The notes under the pieces: generated by a model
Databases searched by the model: none
What the model was told of the DNA's origin: nothing
The model's input: only the letters and a program-made list of their open reading frames with translations
Shown here: piece after piece, positions 9,945-20,190 of the stretch
Position numbering within the stretch: position 1 is the stretch's first letter
Layout of the letters: each line of letters starts with the position of its first letter
Origin: Prorocentrum cordatum
Taxonomy: Eukaryota; Sar; Dinophyceae; Prorocentrales; Prorocentraceae
NCBI GenBank assembly: GCA_963575745.1
Contig: CAUYUJ010016690.1
Coordinates: 97,501 to 147,500, forward strand
Reading direction: 5' to 3'
Length of the DNA stretch: 50,000 nucleotides
Translations under genes and position numbers: made by a program

Positions 9945-10128
9945 CCGGGATAATTTGATTATTTGGGGGTATTCTTTGACAATTGTAAAGTTTTCGTCCA
10001 ACACCCCCCTGTAGGGGGACAGGCCCGACCTAAGATTTGGGGCGGATTTGGCTTCGCACCCTCCTCCGGACCGATTTGTTGGGGCCCCAACCAGTGGAGG
10101 CCCCCAGGCCGCCTCCCAAAGGATCGCG
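9945..10128. repeat. Dispersed duplication, copy 1, with right TIR of TCGGGC family
   Basis: The segment starts TTGATTATTTGGGGGTATT and runs through a right terminal repeat (CCCCTGTAGGGGGACAGGCC at about 10005) to CTCCCAAAGGATCGCGCC. It is almost identical to 12653-12833. It sits directly upstream of the leader of the first 101-bp array. Confidence 0.8.
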
Positions 10129-10154
10129 CCCCAGCCCTACAGAAGGAACTATTT

Positions 10155-10222
10155 CCCAACCCTCCTTGGTTGGGTATTCGTTTTGAATAGAGGGGTGTGG
10201 TCGCGTCCTTCGCCCGCCCCCC
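10155..10222. repeat. Leader of modular satellite element, copy 1
   Basis: A perfect 7-bp stem (CCCAACC, loop CTCCTT, GGTTGGG) is followed by TATTCGTTTTGAATAGAG and a short C-rich tract. The same module precedes the array at 13617 almost base for base, and diverged versions precede the arrays near 27.9 and 43.6 kb. Confidence 0.7.
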
Positions 10223-10225
10223 CTT

Positions 10226-12556
10226 GTGGTCGCCGTGCCTGGGGGGCTGCGATCTGCGAAATTGTCGCCACTTTCGAGGGCTGCTGGTGGGTCCTGCGGA
10301 GTGAGGCACCGCGCGGATCTGAGCGGGACCTCGCCGTCCCTGGGGGGCTGCGATCTGCGAAACTGCCGCCACTTTCGAGGGCTGTTGGTGGGTCCTGCGG
10401 AGCGAGGCGCCGCGCGGATCAGAGCGGGACCTCGCCGTGCCTGGTGGGCTGCGATCTGCGAAACTGTCGCCACTTTCGAGGGCTGCTGGTGGGTCCTGCG
10501 GAGTGAGGCACCGCGCGGGTCTGAGCGGGACCTCGCCGTGCCTGGGGGGCTGCGATCTGCGAAACTGCCGCCACTTTCGAGGGCTGCTGGTGGGTCCTGC
10601 GGAGTGAGGCACCGCGCGGATCTGAGCGGGACCTCGCCGTGCCCGGGGGGGCTGCGATCTGCGAAATTGTCGCCATTTTCGAGGGCTGCTGGTGGGTCCT
10701 GCAGAGTGAGGCACCGCGCGGATCAGAGCGGGACCTCGCCGTGCCTGGGGGGCTGCGATCTGCGAAACTGCCGCCGCCACTTTCGAGGGCTGCTGGTGGG
10801 TCCAGCGGAGTGAGGGGCCGCGCGGATCTGAGCGGGACCTCGCCGTGCCTGGGGGGCTGTGATCTGCGAAACTGCCGCCACTTTCGAGGGCTGCTGGTGG
10901 GTCCTGCGGAGTGAGGCACCACGCGGATCTGAGCGGGACCTCGCCGTGCCTGGGGGGCTGCGATCTGCGAAATTGTCGCCACTTTCAAGGGCTGCGGTGG
11001 GTCCTGCGGGAGTGGAGGCACCGGCGGGATTCTGAGCGGACCTCGGTGATCTGCGAAACTGCCGCTTTGAGGGCTGCTGGTGGTCCTGCGGAGTGCTGAG
11101 ATCTCGCGCTGGTGGGAGTGAGGCACCGCGCGGATCTGAGCCCTCGCCGTGCCTGGGGGGCTGCGATCTGCGAAACGGCGCCACTTTCGAGGGCTGCTGG
11201 TGGGTCCTGCGGAGTGAGGCACCGCGCGGATCGAGCGGGACTCGCCGTGCCTGGGGGGGTGCGAGTCTGGCGAAACTGTCGCCACTTTCGAGGGCTGCTG
11301 GTGGGTCCTGCGTAGTGAGGCACCGCGCGGGTCTGAGCGGGACCTCGCCGTGTCTGGGGGGCTGCGATCTCCGAAACTGCCGCCGCCACTTTCGAGAGCT
11401 GCTGGAGCGGAGTGAGGCACCGCGCGGATCTGAGCGGGACCTCGCCGTGCCTGGGGGGCTGTGATCTGCGAAACTGCCGCCACTTTCAAGGGCTGCTGGT
11501 GGGTCCTACGGAGTGAGGCACCGCGCGGATCTGAGCGGGACCTCGCCGTGCTTGGGGGGCTGTGATCTGCGAAACCGTCGCCACTTTCGAGGGCTGCTGG
11601 TGGGTCCAGCGGAGTGAGGCACCGCGCGGATCTGAGCGGGACCTCGCCGTGCCTGGTGGGCTGCGATCTGCGAAACTGTCGCCATTTTCGAGAGCTGCTG
11701 GTGGGTCCTGCGGAGTGAGGCACCGCGCAGATCTGAGCGGGACCTCGCCGTCCCTGGGGGGCTTCCGATTTGCGAAACTGTCGCACTTTCGAGGGCTGCT
11801 GGTGGGTCCTGCGGAGTGAGGCACCGGCGGAGCGGGACCTCGTGGGGGGCTGCGATTTGCGAAAGCGGCTGAGCCTGAGCGGGACCTCGCCGTCCTGGGG
11901 GGCTGCGATCTGCGAAACTGTCGCCACTTTCGAGGGCTGCTGGTGGGTCCAGCGGAGTGAGGCACCGCGCGGATCTGAGCAAGACCTCGCCGTGCCCTGG
12001 GGGCTGCGATCTGCGAAACTGTCGCCACTTTCGAGGGCTGCTGGTGGGTCCAGCGGGGTGAGGCACCGCGCGGATCTGAGCGGGACCTTGCCGTGCCTGT
12101 GGGGCTGCGATCTGCGAAACTGACGCCACTTTCGAGTGCTGCTGGTGGGTCCTGCGGAGTGAGGCACCGCGCGGATCTGAGCGGGACCTCGCCGTCCCTG
12201 GGGGGCTGCGATCTGCGAAATTGTCGCCACCTTAGAGGGCTGCTGGTGGGTCCAGCGGAGTGAGGCACCGCGCAGTTCTGAGCGGGACCTCGCCGTGCCT
12301 GGGGGGATGCGATCTGCGAAATTGTCGCCACTTTCGAGGGCTGCTGGTGGGTCTTGCGGAGTGAGGCAGCGCGCAGATCTGAGCCGGACCTCGCCGTGCC
12401 TGGGGGGCTGCGATCTGCGAAGCGGTCGCCACTTTCGAGGGCTGCTGGTGGGTCCCGCGCAGTGAGGCACCGCGCAGATCTGACCGGGACCTCGCCGTCC
12501 CTGGGGGGCTGTGATCTGCGAAACCGTCGCCACTTTCGAGGGCTGCGATGCTCGCA
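10226..12556. repeat. 101-bp satellite array, about 23 units
   Basis: GGGGGGCTGCGATCTGCGAA starts successive units at 10247, 10348, 10449, 10550, 10652 and so on, with a 101-bp period and occasional 1-3 bp indels. Each unit includes CGCCACTTTCGAGGGCTGCT and GATCTGAGCGGGACCTCGCC. Units between about 10985 and 11260 and around 11820-11880 are shortened or scrambled. Long chance reading frames on both strands arise because the unit lacks stop codons; they are not genes. Related arrays lie at 13617-14034, 25463-26275 and 43600-44205. Confidence 0.95.
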
Positions 12557-12655
12557 GAAGTATATGCGCCCATGTCACGTCATCACCTCCGTATAACGTC
12601 TCCCAAGCTACTCATGCCAGGCATTGCGCAGGGGTTGGGTACGTCGCCAGGGTAA
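12557..12655. repeat. Trailer of modular satellite element, copy 1
   Basis: About 100 bp after the array (GAAGTATATGCGCCCATGTC through CAGGGGTTGGGTACGTCGCC) recur almost identically at 14042-14140 after the second array. The trailer marks the 3' boundary of a larger repeated unit. Confidence 0.8.
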
Positions 12656-12833
12656 TTTTGATTATTTGGGGGTATTTTTTTGGCAATTTTTGAATTTTTC
12701 GTCCAAAATCCCCCTGTAGTGGGACAGGCCCGACCTAAGATTTGGGGCGGATCTGGCTTCACACCCTCCTCCGGACCGATTTGTTGGGGCCCCAACCAGT
12801 GGAGGCCCCCAGGCCGCCTCCCAAAGGATCGCG
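12653..12833. repeat. Dispersed duplication, copy 2
   Basis: Near-identical to 9945-10128, including the right terminal repeat of the TCGGGC family (near 12710-12735) and GGACCGATTTGTTGGGGCCC. Here it directly follows a satellite trailer. Confidence 0.8.
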
Positions 12834-12975
12834 CGGTGTTGCCGATGCAGCGCCGAGGCATCGCTGCTGCGGCTCGATTTGGAGCCCGATCTTCTCCATG
12901 CCGACGGCGCCGATGCCTTGGCGATGCGGCGCGATCCTCCGACCCCATCTGCTCGGTCACCATCTAGGAGGCCTC
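12834..12975. repeat. GCATCG-rich palindromic element, partial copy
   Basis: Contains GGAGCCCGATCTTCTCCATG, GCCGACGGCGCCGATGCC, GATCCTCCGACCCCATCT and CATCTAGGAGGC, all shared with the fuller inverted-repeat element at 23048-23256. Non-coding. Confidence 0.6.
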
Positions 12976-13103
12976 TGCAGGCGCTGGCTGCCCTCGAGGC
13001 CGGAGGAGCTCGGCGTCGGGCGCGGCGGCGGGCTGCCGGGGGCCGCCACGATCTTCCAGGACGGAGAGACATGCCCGTACCGCTGCCCTTGCAGCGCCCA
13101 GGG

Positions 13104-13305
<202 letters not shown>

Positions 13306-13499
13306 CTGCGGCTGCCGATGGCAGGGCTTGCCCTTGCCGTCGCCGTGCAGGGCTCGCCTGAGGGGAGAGTGTAGGCCTCGCCGCCACGGCCGAAGGGTCG
13401 CCTCCTCGAGATGCTGGTCGGAGCCGCGCCCCCAAAGAGGTCGGGGGCGCGGCGGGCTCCCCAGACAGGCTCGCGCCGCGGAGCAAAAATCACGACGTT

Positions 13500-13616
13500 T
13501 TTTTCCCCAACCCTCCTTGGTTGGGTATTCGTTTTGAATAGAGCACTGTGGTCGCGTCCCTTCTCCCGCCCCCCTCCCGCCTCCTCTCGCCTCCTCCTGC
13601 CCTCTCTTCGCCGTCG
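13500..13616. repeat. Leader of modular satellite element, copy 2
   Basis: Repeats the stem CCCAACC-CTCCTT-GGTTGGG and TTTTGAATAGAGCACTGTG, followed by a C/T-rich tract leading into the second 101-bp array. Confidence 0.75.
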
Positions 13617-14034
13617 CTGGGGGCTGCGATCTGCGAAACTGTCGCCACTTTCGAGGGCTGCTGGTGGGTCCAGCAGAGTGAGGCACTGCGCAGATCTGAG
13701 CGGGACCTCGCCGTGCCTGGGGGGCTGCGATCTGCGAAACTGTCGCCACTTTCGAAGGCTGCTGGCGGGTCCAGCGGAGTGTGGCACTGCGCACTTCTGA
13801 GCGGGACCTCGCCGTCCCTGGGGGGCCGCGATCTGCGGAACTGTCGCCACTTTCGAGGGCTGCTGGTGGGTCCAGCGGAGTGAGGCACCGCGCAGATCTG
13901 AGCGGGGCCTCGCCGTCCTTGGAGGGCTGCGATCTGCGAACCCGTCGCAGCTTTCGAAGGCTGGTGGCGGGTTCAGCGGAGCGAGGCACCAGGCAGATCT
14001 GAGCGAGACATCGCAATCCTTGTGGGGCTACGAG
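13617..14034. repeat. 101-bp satellite array, 4 units
   Basis: Units start at 13624, 13725, 13826 and 13927, exactly 101 bp apart, and match the large array upstream. The last unit is the most diverged. Confidence 0.95.
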
Positions 14035-14041
14035 CCTCACG

Positions 14042-14140
14042 AAGTATATGCGCCCATGTCACGTCATCACCTCCGTATAACGTCCCCCAAGCTACTCATG
14101 CCACGCATTGCGCAGGGGTTGGGTACGTCGCCAGGGTAGT
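14042..14140. repeat. Trailer of modular satellite element, copy 2
   Basis: Near-identical to 12557-12655 (GAAGTATATGCGCCCATGTC to GTACGTCGCCAGGGTA). It then runs into a GTT tract rather than the 9945/12653 segment. Confidence 0.8.
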
Positions 14141-14142
14141 TT

Positions 14143-14189
14143 TTGTTGTTGTTGTTGGGCAGTTCTATGGATGATGATGATGATGATGC

Positions 14190-14288
<99 letters not shown>

Positions 14289-14450
14289 GAGAAGGAGGAG
14301 GAGGAGGAGGAGGAGGAGGAGGAGGAGGAGAGGAGCAGGAGCAGGAGCAGAGAGGAGCAGCAGGACAAGGAGGGGGGAGGAGGAGGAGGAGGAGAGGAGG
14401 AGGAGGAGGAGGAGGAGGAGGAGGAGGGAGGAGGAGGGTCCTGGGACCGC
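14143..14450. repeat. Compound GTT, GAT and GGA microsatellite
   Basis: A short GTT tract is followed by about 120 bp of GAT and then about 155 bp of GGA/GAGGA units. Confidence 0.95.
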
Positions 14451-14549
14451 CGAGCATCGGTGCCCAGGATGGCACTCGGGTTCCAGGGAAGGTCCAGACC
14501 TCTGCAGGGGGAGCCGCGTGGTGAAAGAAGCGCGATGCTGGACGTCCTC

Positions 14550-14733
14550 AGTCTCCTCCTCCTCCTCCTCCTCCTCCTCCTCCTCCTCCTCCTCCTCCTC
14601 CTCCTCCTCCTCCCTCCTCCTCCTCATCCTCTCCTCCTCCTCCTCCTCTCCTCCTCCTCCTCCTCCTCCTCCTCCTCCTCCTCCTCCTCCTCCTCCTCCT
14701 CCTCCTCCTCCTCCTCCTCCTCCTCTCCACCTA
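14550..14733. repeat. CTC microsatellite upstream of RING gene exon
   Basis: About 180 bp of CTC/CCT units. It lies on the sense strand 150 bp upstream of the first recognised exon of the RING gene and ends CCACCTAG, so it could serve as a polypyrimidine tract. Confidence 0.95.
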
Positions 14734-14883
14734 GGCTTTTACCTGTCTCGCATTGCATGTGTCCAGACACGCCAGAATCGAGGGGCCACGGCTTCACCCA
14801 CCTGGTCTGAGCTAGGCCCGGACGCTTGGCCGCAGCGGTGGTAGTTCATTCGTGCGTTCGTCGGTGTCGTCTTGCCCTGCCAG

Positions 14884-15797
14884 GCCGGGTCTGCGGGCCT
14901 GACGGTCTCCATGGTGACGGTGCGGCGGGGGCAGGACCTCGGGAGCGCCGAGATGGGGGAGCTGGAGCCGCTCGTGGTGGTGGAGGTGCTGGAGGTGGGC
15001 CAGGGCCAGCGCATGCGGGTGCGGTGCTCTGGCGCGCCAGGCTTGGAGGGCTGGGTGAGCTGCCGGACGAGGCTCGGGGAGCAGCTCGTTGCGCCCGTCG
15101 CCGTCTCCGGGGGCATTGCGCACCGCGCCTCGCCCTCCTCGCAGGGTTGGGTCGGGGACCTCCTCGGCGCCCACTTCGCTGTCGGGGGCAGGCACACGGT
15201 CAGGTCGGTCGTGACCGTGAGGTCCGGCGAGGGCCTCGACAGCGCGATCGTGTGCGAGCTGTGGCGGGGAGAGAGCCTCCGGATCCTGGAGATGGGGCAG
15301 GCCAACCGGCGCCGCGTGAGGGTGGAGTCCGGCGGCGTGGAGGGCTGGATCAGCCTGGCGACGCAGGCGGGCGACCTGCTGGTCAACGTGCGCCCAGGGG
15401 ACGATCGAGCTGCTGGGGCAGGGCCCGAGGAGCCGGTGTGGCGGCTGGGCGCGCCGGGCGCGGCACTGTCCGCGGGGGCCGCCGTCACCAGGCGGCTGGC
15501 GTCGATCGGCCGCAGGCCCACCGCCTCGGAAGAGCTCGAGAGGAATCTGCAGATCGCCAGCGGCCTGCCCGAGTTCAGCGGCAGGCTGCCGGAGTTCGGG
15601 CTGGGCGGCCTCCAGCGTGGCGAGAGGGCCCTCCAGATCTCCAGCGCACTGGCCTCCCGCCGGTGCTGGAACGCGGGGCGGGAGCTCGCCGGCATGCTGC
15701 CAGAGTTTGAGTTCAACGGCGTCGGGAACCAGGCCAAGTACGAGCCCACCTGCAGCGTGTGTCTCTCGGATTTCGTGAACGGGGAGATGGCCAAGAG
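14884..15797 (+). CDS. RING-H2 protein with two SH3-like repeats, exon with 5' half of RING
   Basis: The exon probably opens after the acceptor-like GCCCTGCCAG at 14883; no convincing start codon is seen, so earlier exons are likely. Two homologous repeats occur near 14899-15093 (VTVRRGQDLGSAEMGEL to GWVSCRTRLGEQLV) and 15196-15385 (VTVRSGEGLDSAIVCEL to GWISLATQAGDLLV); their pattern suggests a duplicated SH3b-type beta-barrel. A Leu/Glu-rich linker follows (EELERNLQIASGLPEF). The exon ends in a RING-H2: CSVCLSDFVNGEMAKR supplies the first two zinc ligands, and the rest lies at 18645. Codon use is GC-rich with no internal stops over 300 codons. RING-H2 proteins are typically E3 ubiquitin ligases; that activity here is inferred from the domain only. 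The exon end at AAGAG is set by the frame and by the repeat shared with exon 2. Confidence 0.8.
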
Positions 15798-16139
15798 GCT
15801 CCCCTGTGAGTTCTCGATGTTTTTTGTTCTTTCCAGTTTTGGGTACTGTTGTTGTTCTGTTTGCTTGTTTCCCGCGTCCGTGTGCATGGATGTGTAGAGA
15901 CGTTTGTGTTTACGTTCATACGTGTTGCTTTGTTTAGTTGTTGTGCTGTGTGGTGGTGTCCATTGTTATGCTCTTTGTGCGTGTTTGTGTTGTTGCTGCT
16001 GGTTTCTGAATCCATGTCTTTGTTATTCCCCACATGTTTCGTGGGTTGCTAGTTTTTACCCTGCCGCGTCGCACCCACGCCTCCCTCACCTCCCTCCTCT
16101 TCTTCTTCGCACCTGCACTTACGAACGCACCCGACAATG

Positions 16140-16470
16140 AGATACAAGCGAACATGCAGTCACATTCGCACGCGAAGAGCACGCGCACGCAGCACATATA
16201 TGCACAGCACACATACTGCACACATACACAACACACATACACTTAAAGCCGCGCAGACACACACACACACACTCACACCATACAACAATAGTAGATATCT
16301 GACGCACACAGCACAAACACACAGCACCAGACGCACGCAACACCATACAACGCTGGTAGATATCTGAAGCTGCGTACCACACACACCAGACGCACGCAGC
16401 ACAAACACTGCAGCCATACTGAGACACACGTCCACGTACAGCAGCACACGCATCACACACATACACACGA
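16140..16470. repeat. CA-rich minisatellite within the intron
   Basis: ACACAC-type dinucleotide runs mix with a longer repeat: CCATACAAC followed by GTAGATATCTGA occurs twice (near 16278 and 16345), with CAGACGCACGCA also repeated. Confidence 0.75.
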
Positions 16471-16499
16471 TACTCCATACACAAGACATGCGTGTAGGA

Positions 16500-16760
16500 T
16501 TCGCAGGGCGTGACAGGAGTGGCACTTTCTCGACACCACAGGGGGTGCAAAGCGGTGGTGCGCTGGATGTGGGGGCGCTACCCGTCGTACGCTCGCACAG
16601 CGTGGCAGGCGTGGCAGTTTCTCGACGCCACAGGGGGTGCGTTGGAGGTGGGGGCGCGATCCGTCGTACGCTCTCAAAGCGTGGCAGGCGTGGCAGTTTC
16701 TCGACACCAGAGGGTGCGCGCTGGGGGTGTGGGCGCTATCCGTCACACGCTTGGCGCTTG
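16500..16760. repeat. Three tandem units of about 79-92 bp within the intron
   Basis: GCGTGGCAGGCGTGGCAGTT and following CTCGACxCCA recur at 16508 (diverged), 16600 and 16679, with GTGGGGGCGCTATCCGTC-like sequence later in each unit. Confidence 0.8.
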
Positions 16761-17458
16761 CCATCAATTGCATCCAGTACTGCAGGCATGGAGAATAGTA
16801 CATACCTGGACTCAGGCCGACTCGACGCGCTAGTGATTTCACGCGGGTGCGCCAGAACTCCCAATCGGAGGCAGCAGAAAGCTCCCTCGGTGCGGGTGGC
16901 AGTCATGCCGGCTAAACTTGCCATGGACGCATTGCCTCCCCCATGCTTGAGGCTGACAAGCGCTATGGTGGAAGTGGGCTTTGATATTACTTTGGAAGGC
17001 TTGCGCGGCAGAAAAGCAACGAAGGGAGGGAGGGAAGGAGGGCGGGGGCGAAGGAGGAGGCTGCATGAGGGACAGGAAAAAAAGATCATTCTAATTAGGG
17101 CATTCCAGGAAACGGCCCTCGGCTACCACATCGCATCCTGCTCCGCTGGGGAAAAGGGGAGGAGGGAAAATGTTCAAGCAGTGGTGCGTTGGATGGAAGT
17201 GTGAAATGACTTCACACTGTAAGTGCAGAAGTCAGGGTGCTATGTACATGCAGCATGTTTTCATAATGACCGAATTAGTATGTTGGGTTCCTCGGTAGCG
17301 TCGTAATTCTCTGATTTTGGTTAAGATCAGCGCTGATGCTCTTAAGGAAGTTTTCAGTCGCTCCTTTCACCATCCTTCGTCTTCCAGGTGGGCCCTTGTG
17401 TTTGCTACTATACTTGTATGTTTTCTGGCAGTGCCTCGTGCAGTCCTGGCCTTCTCTC

Positions 17459-17525
17459 TCGCACGTTTGCTGGGGCTTGCCGCCTTGGTGTCGACACCGT
17501 GCGAGAGACTCTCACTCCCGGAAGT
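17459..17525. repeat. Paired intron repeat, copy 1
   Basis: One plus frame encodes RTFAGACRLGVDTVRETLT. A diverged copy at 18492-18560 encodes RMLVGACRRGLDVVRENFT. Similarity is stronger at protein than at DNA level, which is compatible with old exon-like sequence duplicated inside the intron, but no splice context proves it. Confidence 0.45.
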
Positions 17526-17703
17526 CGGGACTCGTCCAGGGCCTCCGGCACTCCCCGACAGCCGTTCTGTGGAGATTCTAGCTCGGGGGCCCCCGAACGG
17601 GGAGGTGACCACACCGTGTGGTGAGTCGGTGGGGATTCGGAGTCACCGCGCAGTTTTGGGCCTTGGGTCCTTCTCCGAGGATGTCTCGGGCGACTGGGGC
17701 CTC

Positions 17704-17787
17704 CCAAGGCCGTGCGGTGACGGACCGTGCGGTGGGGTCTCTTGGGGTTCCGAGGTCACCGCACGGTCTGTCACCACACGGCTTTGG
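17704..17787. repeat. Large near-perfect hairpin
   Basis: Left arm CCAAGGCCGTGCGGTGACGG continues to ACCGTGCGGTG; the right arm is its reverse complement with about four mismatches, ending CACACGGCTTTGG. The loop is about 15 bp. It lies within the RING gene intron. Confidence 0.75.
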
Positions 17788-18491
17788 GATCCCCACTCAG
17801 CCTGCTAACTCGGCTGCTTCTTTCACAACTCCTGCGGTCCGACGTTGCGAATCGATTGCAACACCGCGCGAAATTGCGACCGCAGCCTTACCCCATCTTG
17901 ATGGTCCCGGGGCCCGGAGCCAGGCGAAAACGTTCGTCGAGAAGAATTTGCAACGCCCGGATCTCAGGGACACTCTCCGAATAGGCTCTACTCGTGTTTT
18001 TTTCAGGATCCACTCCTGGGGCTCTGTATCTATGACAAGTTCTGAGCACCTAATCCTGAGGATCTACTCCTGATAACCTACTCTCGACCTGCAGCGCTCG
18101 GACCTCAGGGACCCCAACCGAGTAGGCTCCGACCAGGACCTGCCGAGGATTTGCTCCAAGGTTCGGATCTACAAGCTCCGCAATTCTGGTTTTGGCCGAG
18201 GATTCCGCGCATGATGACCACCACCGCCTTCGTGGAGGGTCGCATCATCGACGGGATGCTTAATTAACCCAGAGTCCGGTTGTCTCCTGCAACTTCTCTC
18301 GGGAAGTGGGGCGACCCAGAGGTACCGATTCTGCTACTCCCCGGACCCCTCCTGGAGTGCGTTCCGACCAGGATTTCGAGGCGAATCCGGCGGTGGCGAC
18401 GACGGAGGCCCTGGATGCCTCGAAAGGGGGAAACGAGGGGAGGGGAGCGGTATGGGTGGCGTATGCCGCCTCGCCTGATTTCAAGGTTTGC

Positions 18492-18560
18492 TCGCGTATG
18501 CTGGTCGGTGCCTGCCGTCGTGGGCTCGACGTCGTGCGCGAGAACTTCACGCTCAGAGAA
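18492..18560. repeat. Paired intron repeat, copy 2
   Basis: Diverged copy of 17459-17525, ending about 85 bp before the RING exon 2 acceptor. Encodes GACRRGLDVVRENFTLREL in a plus frame. Confidence 0.45.
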
Positions 18561-18644
18561 CTGGATCCTGTCTCTGGTCAGCTCTTTCTCGAGATTCTAC
18601 TCCAGTGTTCGGGTGCTTCTTTCCCTGCATCTCTTCCGAGACAG

Positions 18645-18836
18645 GCTCCCCTGCGAGCACGTCTTCCACGCGGGCTGCCTGGACGCCTGGCTGGCCCGGA
18701 GCCCGCAGTGCCCCATGCGCTGCCACGCGGACCTGGCGCGGTGCCTGGCACGGGCACCGCGGCACGAGTCTCCCCTCGTCCTGCCCAGCGCCGCGCCCCC
18801 CGAGGAGCCCAGGCATCCGCCGGCACCTCTTCTGAT
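18645..18836 (+). CDS. RING-H2 protein, exon with 3' half of RING
   Basis: After the acceptor GAGACAG the frame reads LPCEHVFHAGCLDAWLARSP then QCPMRCHADLARCL. It supplies C3, H4, H5, C6 and the final cysteine pair; Trp in LDAWL is at the position that contacts E2 enzymes in RING proteins. The last pair is spaced C-x3-C (CPMRC) instead of the usual C-x2-C, a real oddity or a one-codon insertion. A Pro/Arg-rich tail follows (SAAPPEEPRHPPAPLL). The frame stays open through the following CTC tract to a TGA at 19150, but the exon probably ends before the tract; the 3' boundary given is approximate. Confidence 0.7.
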
Positions 18837-18896
18837 GGGCCGATCTTCCACCACCGCTGCCACAGGCAGGACGGGGAGAAGGGAGGATGGGGATGT

Positions 18897-18970
18897 CCTC
18901 CTCCTCCTCCTTCTGCTCCTCCTCCTCCTCCCCCTCCTCCTCCTCCGCCTCCTCCTTCTCCTTGTTCGCT
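18897..18970. repeat. CTC microsatellite
   Basis: About 70 bp of CTC/CCT units downstream of the RING exon. Confidence 0.9.
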
Positions 18971-19116
18971 TAGGCCTAGGAGCGACTGAGCAGCACGCTA
19001 ATCCAGAGCAGTCCATATCAGAAGCTGCCTACAGGACAGCATTGCCCTTCACTTCTACAACAAATCGCGTATCATTACGCACGCCGCGCCCAGCGCCGCG
19101 CTTCTCTCTTCCACAG

Positions 19117-19181
19117 GCAAAGAATGCCTGGCTACTGCAAGGCATGCGATGAGGCCATAGACCCTAAAGAACTGAAGAAAG
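19117..19181 (+). CDS. Candidate small exon with a CxxC motif
   Basis: A pyrimidine-rich stretch and CTTCCACAG precede the exon and a donor-like AAAG/GTACGG follows it. Between them one frame reads MPGYCKACDEAIDPKELKKG. The C-x2-C with following acidic and Lys-rich residues resembles the start of a PARP-type zinc finger (CKKC...IPK in that family), but only the first ligand pair would lie here. It could be a later exon of the RING gene or belong to another gene. Too short for a firm call. Confidence 0.35.
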
Positions 19182-19189
19182 GTACGGTC

Positions 19190-19224
19190 GCTCCTCCTCC
19201 TCCTCCTCCTCCTCCTCCTCCTGC
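19190..19224. repeat. CTC microsatellite
   Basis: Short CTC tract immediately after the candidate exon. Confidence 0.85.
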
Positions 19225-19301
19225 TCCTCCCTGTCCTGCCTACGTATAGTAGCGGCGTTGGGGAATCGGCCGATCATTTTGCTTCACCCAGCGGCCCAGT
19301 C

Positions 19302-19487
19302 AGCGAGGACGGGACGTGAGAAGGAGAAGGCCTTCTCAGAAGGCGGCGCGCTTCCTCGGAAGCCTCCGCGCCTTCCCAGAAGTTTTTGCGAAGTCTTCGG
19401 GGAAGGACACCTCTCAGCAGGCCAGGGGACTTTCGAGCCTTCCGAGAAGGCCCGCCCCTTCTCACGTTCCCCCCCCGGCTCGCCGCC
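19302..19487. mobile_element. Foldback element, GAGAAGG family, copy 1
   Basis: Ends are inverted (GCGAGG...GTGAGAAGG at left; CCTTCTCAC...GCTCGCCGCC at right). The interior is dense in self-complementary motifs CCTTCTCAGAAGG, CTTCGGGGAAGG and CTTCCCAGAAG. Related copies lie at 42969-43165 and 44406-44600. No coding capacity. Confidence 0.75.
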
Positions 19488-20190
19488 GATCCCGAGATCG
19501 GGGTGTCGCATTCTCGTTCGCACTCGTCGTTGTTGCCTTGCTCTGGTCCCCTGGGCCACCACTGATCGATCCGGCCCGAAGCGTGCAGCCAGAAAGTGGG
19601 GGCCTGTAGGTCTCTGGGCGTGGTTTCTTACGATTGCCGCCCTTTTTTCGTGGCGTCGGATCTCAGGACGGACCCGGGAGGATGGGATTTGGGAGAATCG
19701 ATCAGATCATTTGCATTTCCGCGTATGTGGAAGGTACGTATTCGATTGGCCTGTGCACGGGCATTGGCCGTCGCATCGTCCAACCCGCCTTCAGCTTGAG
19801 TTGTCTGCCGATTGCACTGGTACTTCTGCTTGAACTTGGGTTGGTTCTTCGCTTTCATATCGCTGGAACGACGTTCCCACTCATCGCATTTACGCGTCTC
19901 TCCTTCACCACCAGCTGTTCCTCCTGAGGAACCCTGCTCAGCGCGTCACTGTCTGGGCCTCTATCGTTTGGAATTACCTCTGGGGTCCGATCGGCAGCGA
20001 TGCTGCACCGCGGGTGCCAACGACTCGTGCAGAACTGAAGCGGACCAATGCAGCAGCGATTCCGCACTACGAACGGCACGCAATACGGAGCTCATTATCA
20101 CCTCCGTATCAGGAACAGAACGCAACACGGAACCTGCTGCGGCCCCGCGCCCTCCCCAAATTCGTACAAGCACGAGGAGGATTAATGTGT

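Larger units (their letters stand above)
15798..18644 (+). other. Intron splitting the RING domain (GC-AG type)
   Basis: Joining 15797 to 18645 restores a continuous RING. The intron then begins GCTCCCC and ends GAGACAG. The 11-bp string AGGCTCCCCTG occurs at both junctions (15796-15806 and 18643-18653), so the exact cut is ambiguous within it; a GC-AG pair gives correct phase, whereas the nearby GTGAG at 15806 has no matching AG acceptor in phase. GC donors and sequence sharing at junctions are known features of dinoflagellate introns. At 2.85 kb it is filled with repeats listed separately. Confidence 0.7.

Noticed and set aside
10226-12556. CRISPR array
   Set aside because: Units are contiguous with no unique spacers, there are no cas genes, and the genome is eukaryotic.
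10419-12578. 719-codon minus-strand open frame
   Set aside because: It is the 101-bp satellite read through in cycling frames; the unit simply lacks stop codons.
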